Positions 42,799 through 51,078 are shown, counted from the stretch's first letter. The stretch: DNA of 64,000 bases from Schlegelella_A sp038231215 (GCA_038231215.1 JBBRLS010000021.1:1-64000), one strand, 5' to 3'. The notes: generated by a model not told the origin, from the sequence alone. A program made the numbers and translations.

Positions 42799-43998
42799 TC
42801 AGTCGGCCGGTCGGAGCTTCTTCACCTCGTCGTCGCTCGGCAGGTACTTGGCGCCGTCGAGATAGACGTAGTCGGTCATCACGCCCTTGGGGCCGTCGAG
42901 CTTGGTCTTGCCGAGGTAGGCGCCCATCGTCGACTGGTGGTCGATGGCGCGATAGGTGACCTTGCCGAGCGGTGTCAGCACGTTCATGCCGCTGAAGGCG
43001 GCGATCAGCTTCTCGGTGTCGGTCGACTTCGCCTTTTTGATGCCCTCGGCAATGGAGAGGATGGTCGAGTAGCCGACCACCGAGCCGAGCCGCGGGTACT
43101 CGTTGTACTTGCGGAAGTAGGCAAGGAAGAACTTCTTGTGCTCGTCGGTCTGGATGCCGTAGTACGGATAGCCGGTGACGATCCAGCCGACCGGCGCCTC
43201 CTCCTTCAGCGGCTCGAGGTACTCGGGCTCGCCGGTGAGCAGGCTCACGACCTCCCGGCCCTTGAACAGTTCGCGCGTGTTGCCTTCGCGAACGAACTTG
43301 GAAAGGTCGGCGCCGAACAGCACGTTGAAGATCGCATCGGGCTTGGCGTCGACGAGCGCCTGCACCACCGCGCCGGCCTCGATGCGGCCGAGAGGCGTCG
43401 CCTGGTCGGGCAGGAACTCGACGTCGGGCTGGAGCTTCTTCAGCATCGCCTTGAAGGTCGCCGCCGCCGATTGGCCGTATTCGTAGTTCGGGTAGACGAC
43501 GACCCACTTCTTCTTTTTCAGCTTGGCCGCCTCGGGCACCAGCATCGCCGACTGCATGTAGGTGTTGGGGCGTAGCCGGAAGGTGTAGCGGTTGCCGTTC
43601 TGCCAGGTGATCTTGTCGGTGAGCGGCTCGGCGGCGAGAAAGAAGACCTTCTTCTGCTTCGCGAAGTCGGTGACGGCGAGGCCGGTGTTCGACAGGAAGG
43701 TGCCGGCGATCAGCGCCACACCTTCGCGCGACACCAGCTCCTCAGCGACGCGCACGGCGTCGCCGGGGCTGCCGTTGTCGTCGCGCGAGATCACCTGGAT
43801 CTTCTTGCCGAGCACGCCGCCGGCCGCGTTCACTTCCTCGACGGCCAGTTCCCAGCCTTTCTTGTAGGGCTCGAGAAAAGCGGGTTGCGCCTTGTAGCTG
43901 TTGATCTCGCCGATCTTGATCGTGTCCTGGGCTTGCGCCGAGAGCGACACGGCGAGCGCGGCGATGGACGCGGCGAAGACGATGGATTTCTTGTGCAT
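42799..43998 (-). CDS. Second Liv-type ABC importer, substrate-binding protein
   Basis: This encodes 399 aa from ATG 43998 with GGGAG 8 bases upstream; a GTG at 44007 is the alternative. The signal peptide MHKKSIVFAASIAALAVSLSAQA ends at QD. The mature part begins TIKIGEINSYKAQPAFLEPYKKGWELAVEEVNAAGGVLGKKI, with IAGTFLSNTGLAVTDFAKQKKVFFLAAEPLTD and YPNYEYGQSAAATFKAMLKK, typical of family-1 amide, urea or branched-chain amino-acid binders. The ALEPYKKG site differs from the Leu-binding type. With hydrolytic genes around it, an amide-type ligand is a fair guess. Confidence 0.92.
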   Translation of the reverse strand: MHKKSIVFAASIAALAVSLSAQAQDTIKIGEINSYKAQPAFLEPYKKGWELAVEEVNAAGGVLGKKIQVISRDDNGSPGDAVRVAEELVSREGVALIAGTFLSNTGLAVTDFAKQKKVFFLAAEPLTDKITWQNGNRYTFRLRPNTYMQSAMLVPEAAKLKKKKWVVVYPNYEYGQSAAATFKAMLKKLQPDVEFLPDQATPLGRIEAGAVVQALVDAKPDAIFNVLFGADLSKFVREGNTRELFKGREVVSLLTGEPEYLEPLKEEAPVGWIVTGYPYYGIQTDEHKKFFLAYFRKYNEYPRLGSVVGYSTILSIAEGIKKAKSTDTEKLIAAFSGMNVLTPLGKVTYRAIDHQSTMGAYLGKTKLDGPKGVMTDYVYLDGAKYLPSDDEVKKLRPAD

Positions 43999-44023
43999 GA
44001 AGCTCACTCCCGGAGGCGGCAGA

Positions 44024-44749
44024 TCAGGCCGCGATGTCGCTCGACTGGATGCGCTTGACGCCGGCCTTGGTCATCTTGTCCCAGGCGGCGGCGAGCGAGC
44101 CGTTGAGGTCGATGCCGCGCGACGCGTCTTCGATGACCAGCGCCTTGAAGCCGGCCTTGCGCGCGTCGAGCGCCGTCCAGGCGACGCAGAAGTCGGTGGC
44201 CAGGCCGCAGACGTAGACGGTGTCGACGCCGTGCGCCTTGAGGTAGGCGGCCAGCCCCGTCGAGGTCTTGCCATCGGCCTCCATGAAGGCCGAGTAGCTG
44301 TCGGTGCCCTGGTGGTAGCCCTTCCTGATGATGAGCTGCGCCTTGGGCAAGGCCAGGTCCTTCAGCAGCGCGGCGTCGGCCGAGCCCTGCACGCAGTGGT
44401 CGGGCCAGAGCACCTGCGTGCCGTAGGCGAGCTTGGTCGTCTCGAAGGGCTTCTTGCCGGAATGGGCCGAGGCGAACGACACGTGTCCCGGCGTGTGCCA
44501 GTCCTGCGTGACGACGACGTTCTCGAACGCCGCCGAGAGCTTGTTGATGATGGGCACGACCTGCTCGCCGTCCTTCACCGGCAAGGTGCCGCCGGTGACG
44601 AAGCAGTTCTGCACGTCGATCACCAGAAGGGCGCTTTTCGCGTCGGGTTTCATGGTGGCGGCGGCGAAGGCGCCGGGCACCACGCCGAGCCCCATCAGGC
44701 CGGCGAAACCGGCGTGGCGAACGAAATCCCTGCGTTGCATGAGCATCAT
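44024..44749 (-). CDS. Tat-exported nicotinamidase/pyrazinamidase-like cysteine hydrolase (isochorismatase family)
   Basis: This encodes 241 aa from ATG 44749 with GGGAGA upstream. The N-terminus MMLMQRRDFVRHAGFAGLMGLGVVPGAFAA is a twin-arginine signal, which is unusual as most nicotinamidases are cytoplasmic. The catalytic triad is visible as Asp in LLVIDVQNCFVTGG, Lys in IIRKGYHQGTDSYSAF and Cys in CGLATDFCVAWTALDA. The metal-site pattern TQDWHTPGHVSFASAH also matches PncA. The product would release ammonia from an amide in the periplasm. Its neighbour encodes a Liv-type binding protein 25 bp downstream, consistent with import of the product. Confidence 0.88.
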   Translation of the reverse strand: MMLMQRRDFVRHAGFAGLMGLGVVPGAFAAATMKPDAKSALLVIDVQNCFVTGGTLPVKDGEQVVPIINKLSAAFENVVVTQDWHTPGHVSFASAHSGKKPFETTKLAYGTQVLWPDHCVQGSADAALLKDLALPKAQLIIRKGYHQGTDSYSAFMEADGKTSTGLAAYLKAHGVDTVYVCGLATDFCVAWTALDARKAGFKALVIEDASRGIDLNGSLAAAWDKMTKAGVKRIQSSDIAA

Positions 44750-44825
44750 GGCAAATCTCCCTGGCGAAATGGTTGGAACTGCGCTCGCCCATGCACCAGC
44801 GGTGCCGAGACGAGACGCCTGCACG

Positions 44826-45431
44826 CTAACGCTGGCCGTCGAACTTCGCAATCTCGTCTGCCCGCAGACCGCCGACGCGTGCGTGCGGCCGCGGCCCGGT
44901 CGTCATGGCGATGACGAGCAGCATCTCGTTCGGCCGCGGCGCGTCGGCGACGCGCACCTCGAGCGTGTCGAAATGGCTGCGCACGTAGGCGGCGACGCGG
45001 TGATGGATAGGGATGTCGATCGGCGTCCCGGCCGGACCGATCTTCGTCGTCGACGGTACGATCGCGTGCGAGCCCTGGAGCAGGTCGCGCATCCCGTAGC
45101 CGCCCGGAACGTGCCAGAGCGCGCCGTGCTCGAGCTCGCCGGCGAGACCGACCAGGGCGCCCTTGCCGTAGGCCTCGATCCAGTCGGCACCGCCGAGCGC
45201 CGCAACGAGGCGCGACGCCATCTCGCGGCCGAGCGGCTTGAGGGCTTCCATCATCGGCGTGATGTCCTCGACGTAGCGGCCGGCGTAAGGGTTCTTCACG
45301 GCCGCCGCACAGCAGCCACGGCGTAGCGGCAGGGTCAGGCGCGGGCCGCCGTCGTGCCAGACGTCTTCGACCGAAACGACGAGCTTGCGCACGTTGATCT
45401 CTGGCAGCGTGGGGGTGGCGGGTATCAGCAT
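44826..45431 (-). CDS. DUF1185 (amino acid synthesis) family protein
   Basis: This encodes 201 aa with no signal peptide or membrane helix. It starts with VRKLVVSVEDVWHDGGPRLTLPLRRGCCAAAVKNPYAGRYVEDITPMMEALKPLGREMASRLVAALGG, the recognisable opening of DUF1185/AA_synth proteins, and includes GYGMRDLLQGSHAIVPSTTKIGPAGTPIDIPIHH and ADAPRPNEMLLVIAMTTGPRPHARVGGL. The family was named from sparse evidence, and its reaction is unknown. These genes often accompany amidohydrolases and ring-opening hydrolases, as here, where it begins the hydrolase/Liv/Hyu run. It lies 76 bp before the nicotinamidase-like gene. Confidence 0.85.
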   Translation of the reverse strand: MLIPATPTLPEINVRKLVVSVEDVWHDGGPRLTLPLRRGCCAAAVKNPYAGRYVEDITPMMEALKPLGREMASRLVAALGGADWIEAYGKGALVGLAGELEHGALWHVPGGYGMRDLLQGSHAIVPSTTKIGPAGTPIDIPIHHRVAAYVRSHFDTLEVRVADAPRPNEMLLVIAMTTGPRPHARVGGLRADEIAKFDGQR

Positions 45432-45470
45432 GGCGCCGATTCTGGACCGACAGCGGTCATCGCGCGAGCT

Positions 45471-45914
45471 TCACTGCGTTGCACCCGGCGAACTCCTGGC
45501 GTATGACTCGCCGAGCGCCCGCGCGAGCTCGAGCGCGGCGATCTGCGGCGGCGTCGGATTCGCCAGGGCGGGATCGACTGCGCGGGCAAGGGCCACCATC
45601 TTTCCGGCGACCTCCGCCGACTCGACCATCGTCAGCTCGGCAACGTAGAGCTCGCGGAACCTGCGCTTGGCCTGGACCAGATCCTGCGGCGCATGGTCCT
45701 CGGGATTGGCAATCACTCCCGCCGTCTTGACCGCCTCGAGGTAGACGCTGCGTCTGAGCTCCTGAAACGGCTTCTCCGCTTCGAACCTGCGCGCCTCGGC
45801 CTCTTTCTGGCGCGTCGCATTGAAGCTGAGCGCACTGATGACGACCCCTGCAACGACGCTCATCACCTGAACGGTCGTGGCGAGGATCTCGAGCTTGGAT
45901 TTTGGTTCGGGCAC
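45471..45914 (-). CDS. Hypothetical protein with one N-terminal membrane helix
   Basis: This encodes 147 aa. Residues 8-30 (ILATTVQVMSVVAGVVISALSF) form one membrane helix, followed by a charged, probably helical region NATRQKEAEARRFEAEKPFQELRRSVYLEAVKTAGVIA. No motif identifies a function. It lies in a stretch with little gene order, 39 bp from the DUF1185 gene on the same strand. Confidence 0.65.
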   Translation of the reverse strand: MPEPKSKLEILATTVQVMSVVAGVVISALSFNATRQKEAEARRFEAEKPFQELRRSVYLEAVKTAGVIANPEDHAPQDLVQAKRRFRELYVAELTMVESAEVAGKMVALARAVDPALANPTPPQIAALELARALGESYARSSPGATQ

Positions 45915-46077
45915 GATCTTCTCTCCAAGGGGTGGCCGGGCGGAAGCACTTTAGTACCTTGGTCAGTAGCTACCAGAGCTGCTCCATGACCAGGCCCGGA
46001 GGCGGGCGGCGAGGGTCACTTCCAAGATGGTCCTCCGCGCTGGCCCTTGAAACGTCCGTTCTCTGGAGAGGCAGGCG

Positions 46078-46503
46078 TCACTTTTTGCGCGTCCTCGTGG
46101 TTGGTGACCAGATGCGCAATGGACAGTGCTTCGCAGCAAGACGGAAGTCCCTGTCGGTGCTCAAGAGTACCAAGTCGTGTCGGATGCATAGCTGCGCAAG
46201 CACTGCGTCGACAGTTCCGACTTGCACTCCCGCTTGACGACACGTGTTCCGAAGTTCGGCCGCCGCGACGTGGTCGTCGCGATCCGGCTGCAGCAAGGGC
46301 AATGCGGCAAATCGCTCGACGATCTGCGCGCTCGCCTTCGGACCCGAAAACCCCTGAAGCAGTTCTTGCAAGACCAGACCGGTGATGACGACAACATCAG
46401 CGCCGAGCAGCGCATCCCTGAGCGCTTGAACCTCGGGCTCGGCCGACGAGGCGTCGCGTCGCAGCGCGAGCGACCAAACGCTGGTGTCGACGAAGAGTGT
46501 CAC
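46078..46503 (-). CDS. vapC: PIN-domain toxin, VapC-like ribonuclease
   Basis: This encodes 141 aa from a GTG at 46503. The four acidic PIN residues are present: Asp in MTLFVDTSVWSLAL, Glu in TGLVLQELLQGF, Asp in GVQVGTVDAVLAQLC and Asp in LLSTDRDFRLAA. VapC toxins cleave RNA, often initiator tRNA or rRNA, and are held in check by VapB. The start overlaps the stop of the antitoxin-like frame (GTGA). Since the antitoxin looks damaged, either the toxin is attenuated or a short antitoxin remains. Confidence 0.88.
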   Translation of the reverse strand: MTLFVDTSVWSLALRRDASSAEPEVQALRDALLGADVVVITGLVLQELLQGFSGPKASAQIVERFAALPLLQPDRDDHVAAAELRNTCRQAGVQVGTVDAVLAQLCIRHDLVLLSTDRDFRLAAKHCPLRIWSPTTRTRKK

Positions 46504-46694
46504 TTGCGGGAGCGTTCGGCCTTGTAGTCGAATGAGCTATCCCGATCCAGCTTGCCCATGAGTTCGACAACGCGTCGTTGCTCCCGGCGAGCGATGAACT
46601 CCTGCAAGGCCTTCGTCACGACTGCCTTCTTCGTGCGCTCACCGCTGACCTCGACGGCCCGATCGGGTTCGAGGGTCTGCCGCGGGATGGAAAG
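46500..46694 (-). pseudogene. vapB: VapB-like antitoxin gene with damaged or missing 5' end
   Basis: The minus-strand frame ending at 46500 reads VEVSGERTKKAVVTKALQEFIARREQRRVVELMGKLDRDSSFDYKAERSRK, a good match to the DUF2191-type VapB antitoxin. The expected N-terminal MRT.I.IDD.L is replaced by LSIPRQTLEPDRA. No ATG, GTG or TTG occurs in frame between this and the TGA at about 46719-46721. The first in-frame start is a GTG at 46619, preceded by AAGG, which would give a 39-residue product containing only the toxin-binding tail. Confidence 0.7.
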
Positions 46695-46863
46695 TGCCTG
46701 TCGAGCCCGTCGAAGTGGTCAATGGGCATGTCCCGGCGGGGCTGTGGGCATGGCGCACAGGGCAAACGGGAGAACGACCTACGCGCGCTCGGCTTGCCGG
46801 GCGGCACGGAGTGCCGAACCGGCTGTCTAGAGTCAGGCCTTTCATTCCTTCAGGAGCCTTTGC

Positions 46864-47364
46864 ATGAGCCTCATCAGTTTTCTCGAGAATGCCGGAGAGA
46901 AGTTGTTCAACCGCGCCGCGGCCCCGCCCGCGACGACCGCTGCGAGCGCGCCGCCTCCCGACATCGCCGCGCTCAACGCGACCGCCGGCGCAGCCATCGA
47001 GAAGTACATCGGCTCGCAGAACCTCAAGGCCGACGGACTGAACGTGGCCTACGACGGCGCCACGCAAACCGTGACCGTCAGCGGCGTTGCGCCCGACCAG
47101 GCGACCAAGGAAAAGATCGTTCTCTGCTGCGGCAACGTGGCAGCCGTCTCCAAGGTCAACGACATGCTGACGGTCGCGTCGCCCGGCGAGCCGCCGTCGA
47201 CCTATCGCGAAGTGAAGGCGGGCGACACCCTCTCGAAGATCGCGAAGGATGCCTATGGCGACGCCAACGCCTACATGAAGATCTTCGAAGCCAACAAGCC
47301 GATGCTGACCAGCCCGGACAAGATCTATCCGGGTCAGATGCTTCGCATCCCGGCCAAGACCTGA
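46864..47364 (+). CDS. BON and LysM domain protein (Kbp/YgaU-like)
   Basis: This encodes 166 aa. Residues 37-100 form a BON domain (IEKYIGSQNLKADGLNVAYDGATQTVTVSGVAPDQATKEKIVLCCGNVAAVSKVNDML), and residues 115-165 a LysM domain (YREVKAGDTLSKIAKDAYGDANAYMKIFEANKPMLTSPDKIYPGQMLRIP). E. coli Kbp with the same order binds potassium; LysM domains otherwise bind peptidoglycan. No signal peptide is present, as in Kbp. AGGAG lies 9 bases before the ATG. It is first in a run of five same-strand genes with cell-envelope character. Confidence 0.9.
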   Translation: MSLISFLENAGEKLFNRAAAPPATTAASAPPPDIAALNATAGAAIEKYIGSQNLKADGLNVAYDGATQTVTVSGVAPDQATKEKIVLCCGNVAAVSKVNDMLTVASPGEPPSTYREVKAGDTLSKIAKDAYGDANAYMKIFEANKPMLTSPDKIYPGQMLRIPAKT

Positions 47365-47374
47365 GGCGAACACG

Positions 47375-47881
47375 ATGGGCATCCTCGATATTCTTCAGCA
47401 GTACGCGGGCGGCGCGACGGCAACGCCGCCAGCCAATGTCGACGACCACTTCGACGAGGTCGCGCGCCAGGTGCCTGCGCAGGATCTGGGCAGCGGAGTC
47501 GCCGCGGCCTTTCGGTCCGACGCCACGCCACCCTTCGGGCAGATGGTCGGCAGCTTGTTCGGCCAGTCGAACCCTCAGCAGCAAGCCGGCATCCTCGGGC
47601 AGCTCATCCAGTCCTTGGGACCGGCGGCGCTGACCGGGGTCGCCGGTGGCGTGTTGGGACGCATGTTCGGGGGCAACCAGGTTCCCGACACCATCACGAC
47701 GCAGCAGGCCTCCCAGTTGTCGCCCAGTGACGTGACCGCGATCGCCGCGCACGCCGAGAAGCAGGATCCTTCGATCGTCGATCGCGTTGGCGCCTTTTAC
47801 GCACAGCACCCGACGCTCGTCAAGACGCTGGGCGCGGTAGCGTTGAGCGCAGTCATGGGGCACCTCAGTTCGAGACGCTAA
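47375..47881 (+). CDS. Conserved hypothetical protein, glycine/alanine-rich
   Basis: This encodes 168 aa, starting 10 bp after the LysM gene, so co-transcribed. The N-terminus MGILDILQQYAGGATATPPANVDDHFDEVARQVP precedes a region of small residues and glutamine (SLFGQSNPQQQAGILGQLIQSLGPAALTGVAGGVLGRMFGG) and a helical C-terminus. There is no signal peptide. Such proteins travel with LysM/BON genes in Burkholderiales by recollection; function unknown. Confidence 0.75.
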   Translation: MGILDILQQYAGGATATPPANVDDHFDEVARQVPAQDLGSGVAAAFRSDATPPFGQMVGSLFGQSNPQQQAGILGQLIQSLGPAALTGVAGGVLGRMFGGNQVPDTITTQQASQLSPSDVTAIAAHAEKQDPSIVDRVGAFYAQHPTLVKTLGAVALSAVMGHLSSRR

Positions 47882-47940
47882 AGGTCATTTGTGCAATACG
47901 AGGAGTTCACGATGAGCTCTCGTTTCATCGAGGAAGACGC

Positions 47941-48237
47941 ATGATTCCCGATATCGCGCTCACGCCCATGGGCACGCAGAGCAGAGAGACGATGGAGGCG
48001 GCTGCCGCAACGCAGGATGCGCTTGCCTGGAAGCTGCCATCCGAAGATCGCGTCGTCGAGTCGATGTTCGGCCAGGCCGACGAGGCTGGCGACCAGGTGC
48101 GGAAGGCCTCGGACTTCGCGCTGGGCTATGTCCGGCATGAGCCGATCAAGACCTTGCTGATCGCTGCGGCGGCCGGCGCACTGCTCATGGTCGTCGTCAG
48201 CATGGCGGTCGGCTCTCGCAAATTGGCTCGCGGCTGA
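47941..48237 (+). CDS. Small C-terminally anchored membrane protein, ElaB/YqjD-like
   Basis: This encodes 98 aa. A soluble helical region is followed by GYVRHEPIKTLLIAAAAGALLMVVVSMAVGSRK, the arrangement of the DUF883 family: an amphipathic stretch ending in YVREHP-like sequence and a single C-terminal membrane anchor. E. coli relatives bind stationary-phase ribosomes at the membrane. Sequence identity to them is limited, so the role is a guess. Confidence 0.72.
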   Translation: MIPDIALTPMGTQSRETMEAAAATQDALAWKLPSEDRVVESMFGQADEAGDQVRKASDFALGYVRHEPIKTLLIAAAAGALLMVVVSMAVGSRKLARG

Positions 48238-48262
48238 CCCCACTGCCGTGCAGGACCCCACG

Positions 48263-49267
48263 ATGAGCCTCCGCAAGCGCGCGTTGCTCGTCCTGCTCGC
48301 CTCGCTCGCCTGGGGCGCGAATGCCAAGGCGCCCCCTGCCGCGTCGCTGCGCGTCGCCGCGCACGCGACCGTCGATGCACTCAATGCCTCGAACGATTTA
48401 CGCTCTCTCGTATCCGGCTCGAAAACAGCCGCGGTCGTCCGGGCGCAAATCCTGCTCGACCGCGCCTGGTTCTCGGCCGGAGAAGTCGACGGGCGTTTCA
48501 GCACGAACATGCAGCACACCGTAACTGCCTTTCAGGAAGCGCACGGCCTCAAGCCCTCGGGCCGAGTCGATGCGGCGACGTGGACGGCGTTGAAGGAAGA
48601 CACGGCGCCCGCTTTCACGGTCTACACCGTCTCCGCCGACGACGTGAGCGGCCCCTATGCGCCCACGCCCGCCGACATGATGGAGCGAGCCAAGCTCAAG
48701 AGCCTGCCTTACGAATCGATCGGCGAGGCCCTTGCAGAACGTTTTCACATGAGCCCGAAACTGCTCCGCGATCTCAACCCCGGCGCGCTCGTCGCGGGCC
48801 GCGAGATCGTCGTCGCCGACGTGGCCGGCGCGGCGCCCGTGGCCATCCCCGGCAAGGCGGTGTCGATTCGCATCGACAAGTCGCAGCGCATGCTGTTCCT
48901 CATCAACACACAGGCCCGGTCGATCGCCGGATTTCCGATCAGCATCGGCGGCCCGCTCGACCCCTTGCCGCTCGGCAAGATGAAGATCACAACCGAAGTG
49001 AAGAATCCTTCGTTCACCTACGACCCGATTCTGCTGAAAGACGCGAAGCCCGGGTCGGTGAAGGCCGAGATCGCGCCCGGCCCGAACAATCCGGTCGGCA
49101 ACATGTGGCTGGGTCTCAGCAAGCCGCACTGGGGCATCCACGGCACACCCCGGCCGGAACGCCTGGGCCGCGAAGAAACCAATGGCTGCATCCATCTCAC
49201 GAACTGGGACGCGCAACGTCTCGCAACGCTCGCCAAGGTGGGGTTCGTCGTCGACGTGCGCGAGTGA
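48263..49267 (+). CDS. L,D-transpeptidase (YkuD family) with peptidoglycan-binding domain
   Basis: This encodes 334 aa from ATG 48263 with AGGA upstream; a GTG at 48248 would add five residues. The signal peptide is MSLRKRALLVLLASLAWGANA. A peptidoglycan-binding domain (AQILLDRAWFSAGEVDGRFSTNMQHTVTAFQEAHGLKPSGRVDAATWTAL) precedes the catalytic domain with the signature HWGIHGTPRPERLGREETNGCIHLTNWDAQRL, which contains the active His and Cys. These enzymes make 3-3 crosslinks or attach proteins to peptidoglycan in the periplasm. It probably forms a unit with the M23 peptidase gene that follows with a 1-bp gap. Confidence 0.93.
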   Translation: MSLRKRALLVLLASLAWGANAKAPPAASLRVAAHATVDALNASNDLRSLVSGSKTAAVVRAQILLDRAWFSAGEVDGRFSTNMQHTVTAFQEAHGLKPSGRVDAATWTALKEDTAPAFTVYTVSADDVSGPYAPTPADMMERAKLKSLPYESIGEALAERFHMSPKLLRDLNPGALVAGREIVVADVAGAAPVAIPGKAVSIRIDKSQRMLFLINTQARSIAGFPISIGGPLDPLPLGKMKITTEVKNPSFTYDPILLKDAKPGSVKAEIAPGPNNPVGNMWLGLSKPHWGIHGTPRPERLGREETNGCIHLTNWDAQRLATLAKVGFVVDVRE

Positions 49268-49268
49268 C

Positions 49269-49829
49269 GTGCCGGTGTCCTCCTTCGCAGAGTGCTCTGT
49301 CAGGACCCGTTCTGTCCGACACATTCGGATCGCGGCCTGGACGCTCTTCGTCAGCGCCGCGAGTTCGTCGCTGGCCCTCGATACGACATCGGGCAACGAC
49401 CTCGGCAGGCTCCTCATCCCGGTCGAAGGCGTGGCGGCCGCCGATCTTCACGACACCTTCACGTCGACGCGCGGCGGGCATCGCCACGAGGCGATCGACA
49501 TTCCTGCGGCGCGTGGCACCCGCGTGCTGGCGGTGGCCGATGGCAGAGTGGTCAAACTGTTCGCGAGCGTGCCAGGCGGCCTGACGATTTATCAGTTCGA
49601 CCCGAGAGATCGCTTTGCCTTCTACTACGCCCATCTCGGCAGCTACGCGGACGGACTGAAGGAGGGCACGCGAGTTCATCGAGGCGACGTGCTCGGCTAC
49701 GTCGGCACGACCGGCAACGCGCCGAAGAACACGCCGCACCTTCACTTCGCCGTCTTTCGCCTCGAGGCGGACCCCAAGTGGTGGAAGGGTGAAGCGGTGA
49801 ATCCGTTCGACGCCTTGCAAGCCCCTTGA
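49269..49829 (+). CDS. M23 family metallopeptidase, secreted
   Basis: This encodes 186 aa from GTG 49269, 1 bp after the transpeptidase stop; the open frame upstream is inside that gene. The N-terminus contains a signal peptide, RSVRHIRIAAWTLFVSAASSSLA. The LytM/M23 metal ligands are visible in GGHRHEAIDIPAARGT (H and D) and HLHFAVF (H.H). Such enzymes cut peptidoglycan stem peptides or regulate amidases. It ends the envelope run together with the L,D-transpeptidase, pairing a cutting and a crosslinking enzyme. Confidence 0.9.
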   Translation: MPVSSFAECSVRTRSVRHIRIAAWTLFVSAASSSLALDTTSGNDLGRLLIPVEGVAAADLHDTFTSTRGGHRHEAIDIPAARGTRVLAVADGRVVKLFASVPGGLTIYQFDPRDRFAFYYAHLGSYADGLKEGTRVHRGDVLGYVGTTGNAPKNTPHLHFAVFRLEADPKWWKGEAVNPFDALQAP

Positions 49830-49896
49830 GCGGCGGCACCTCGTCGTCGTACCGGGCAAGACGCTGGGCGGCTGAGCGGACAACGCAAGGCTCACA

Positions 49897-51078
49897 ATGT
49901 TGCCCATGACCGAGCCGATCCACGTCGTCGACGCGACGATGTTCTGGAGCGCGACCGGCGGCGGCGTGCGTCGCTACCTGCTCACCAAACACGCGTGGCT
50001 GGCGCGCCGCGCCGGCTGGCATCACACGATCGCCGTGCCGGGTGTCGACCGGAGCGAAGGCCGCGCCGTGCTTCCCGCGATTGCGCTGCCATTCAGTGGC
50101 GGCTATCGGCTGCCACTGCGGCGCGGCGCGATCGCGCGCGTGCTGGGCGATCTCGAACCCGACCTGATCGAGGCCGGCGATCCCTATCGCGTCGCCTGGG
50201 GCGCGCTCGACGCGGCGCGCTCGCGCGCCATTCCCGCCGTTGCGACCTGCCACTCCAACATCGAAGCGCTGGCTCGCATGGCCGGCGGTCGCCTCTTCGG
50301 CGCGACCTTGGCGAAGGCGGCAACGCGCTACGCAAAGCACGTGTACGAAGGCTTCGACCTCGTGCTCGCGCCCAGCCGCAGCATGGCGCGTCATCTTGCC
50401 GACTGGGGCGTCGAGCGCGTCGCGGTACAGCCGCTCGGTGTCGACACGGCCGCCTTTCATCCATCGCACGCGTCGGCGTCGTGGCGTGGCGAGCACGGCA
50501 TCGCCGACGATGCGCGTGTGCTGATCTACGCCGGCCGATTCGCTCCCGAGAAGCACCTCGACGTGCTCGCCGATGCAGTGGCGCGGCTCGGTGCGCCCTA
50601 CCTCTTGGTCGCCATTGGCGCCGGGCCTTCGCCGCCACAGGCGGGCGAGCGCGTGCGCGTGCTGCCCTTCGTCGCCGGCGTCGCCGCGCTGGCCCGCGCG
50701 CTGGCCAGCGCCGACGCTTTCGTCCACGCCGGCGACCAGGAGACCTTCGGCCTCTCGGCGCTCGAGGCGATGGCCTGCGGCACGCCGGTCGTCGTGCGCA
50801 ACGCCGAAGGCCTGGCCGAGCTGGCCGGCGGCGCGGCCGGCCGCGCGGTCGACCGAGGCACCGGCGCCGCGTTCGCCGCGGCCATCGCCGCGCAATTCGA
50901 AGGCGATCGCAGCGCGCAACGCAACGCGGCGCGCGCCCGCGCCGAAGCCAGCGACTGGGAACGGGTGCTGCCCGAGTTGCTCGGCCACTACCAGCGATTG
51001 ATCGGCCGCGATCCTGCCCCGAGCGCGGATCGGCGGGATCGATCGATGCAGACGGCAGCGATGCCGCGCCCGCGATGA
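49897..51078 (+). CDS. Glycosyltransferase, GT-B fold family 4
   Basis: This encodes 393 aa. The N-terminal GT-B half begins PIHVVDATMFWSATGGGVRRYLLTKHAWLAR with the GGG acceptor loop, and the C-terminal half has ARVLIYAGRFAPEKHLDVLADAVARLG, GDQETFGLSALEAMACGTPVVVRNAEGLAEL with the ExxxxxxxE nucleotide-sugar motif. It transfers a sugar from a nucleotide donor to an unknown acceptor at the inner face of the membrane. The stop overlaps the next gene's start (ATGA), so the two are coupled. Confidence 0.92.
   Translation: MLPMTEPIHVVDATMFWSATGGGVRRYLLTKHAWLARRAGWHHTIAVPGVDRSEGRAVLPAIALPFSGGYRLPLRRGAIARVLGDLEPDLIEAGDPYRVAWGALDAARSRAIPAVATCHSNIEALARMAGGRLFGATLAKAATRYAKHVYEGFDLVLAPSRSMARHLADWGVERVAVQPLGVDTAAFHPSHASASWRGEHGIADDARVLIYAGRFAPEKHLDVLADAVARLGAPYLLVAIGAGPSPPQAGERVRVLPFVAGVAALARALASADAFVHAGDQETFGLSALEAMACGTPVVVRNAEGLAELAGGAAGRAVDRGTGAAFAAAIAAQFEGDRSAQRNAARARAEASDWERVLPELLGHYQRLIGRDPAPSADRRDRSMQTAAMPRPR

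Noticed and set aside
40158..42959. A 933-codon open frame opposite the second Liv cluster
   Set aside because: It is antisense to the LivG-like and LivHM genes; composition is His/Arg/Glu-rich shadow sequence with no motif.
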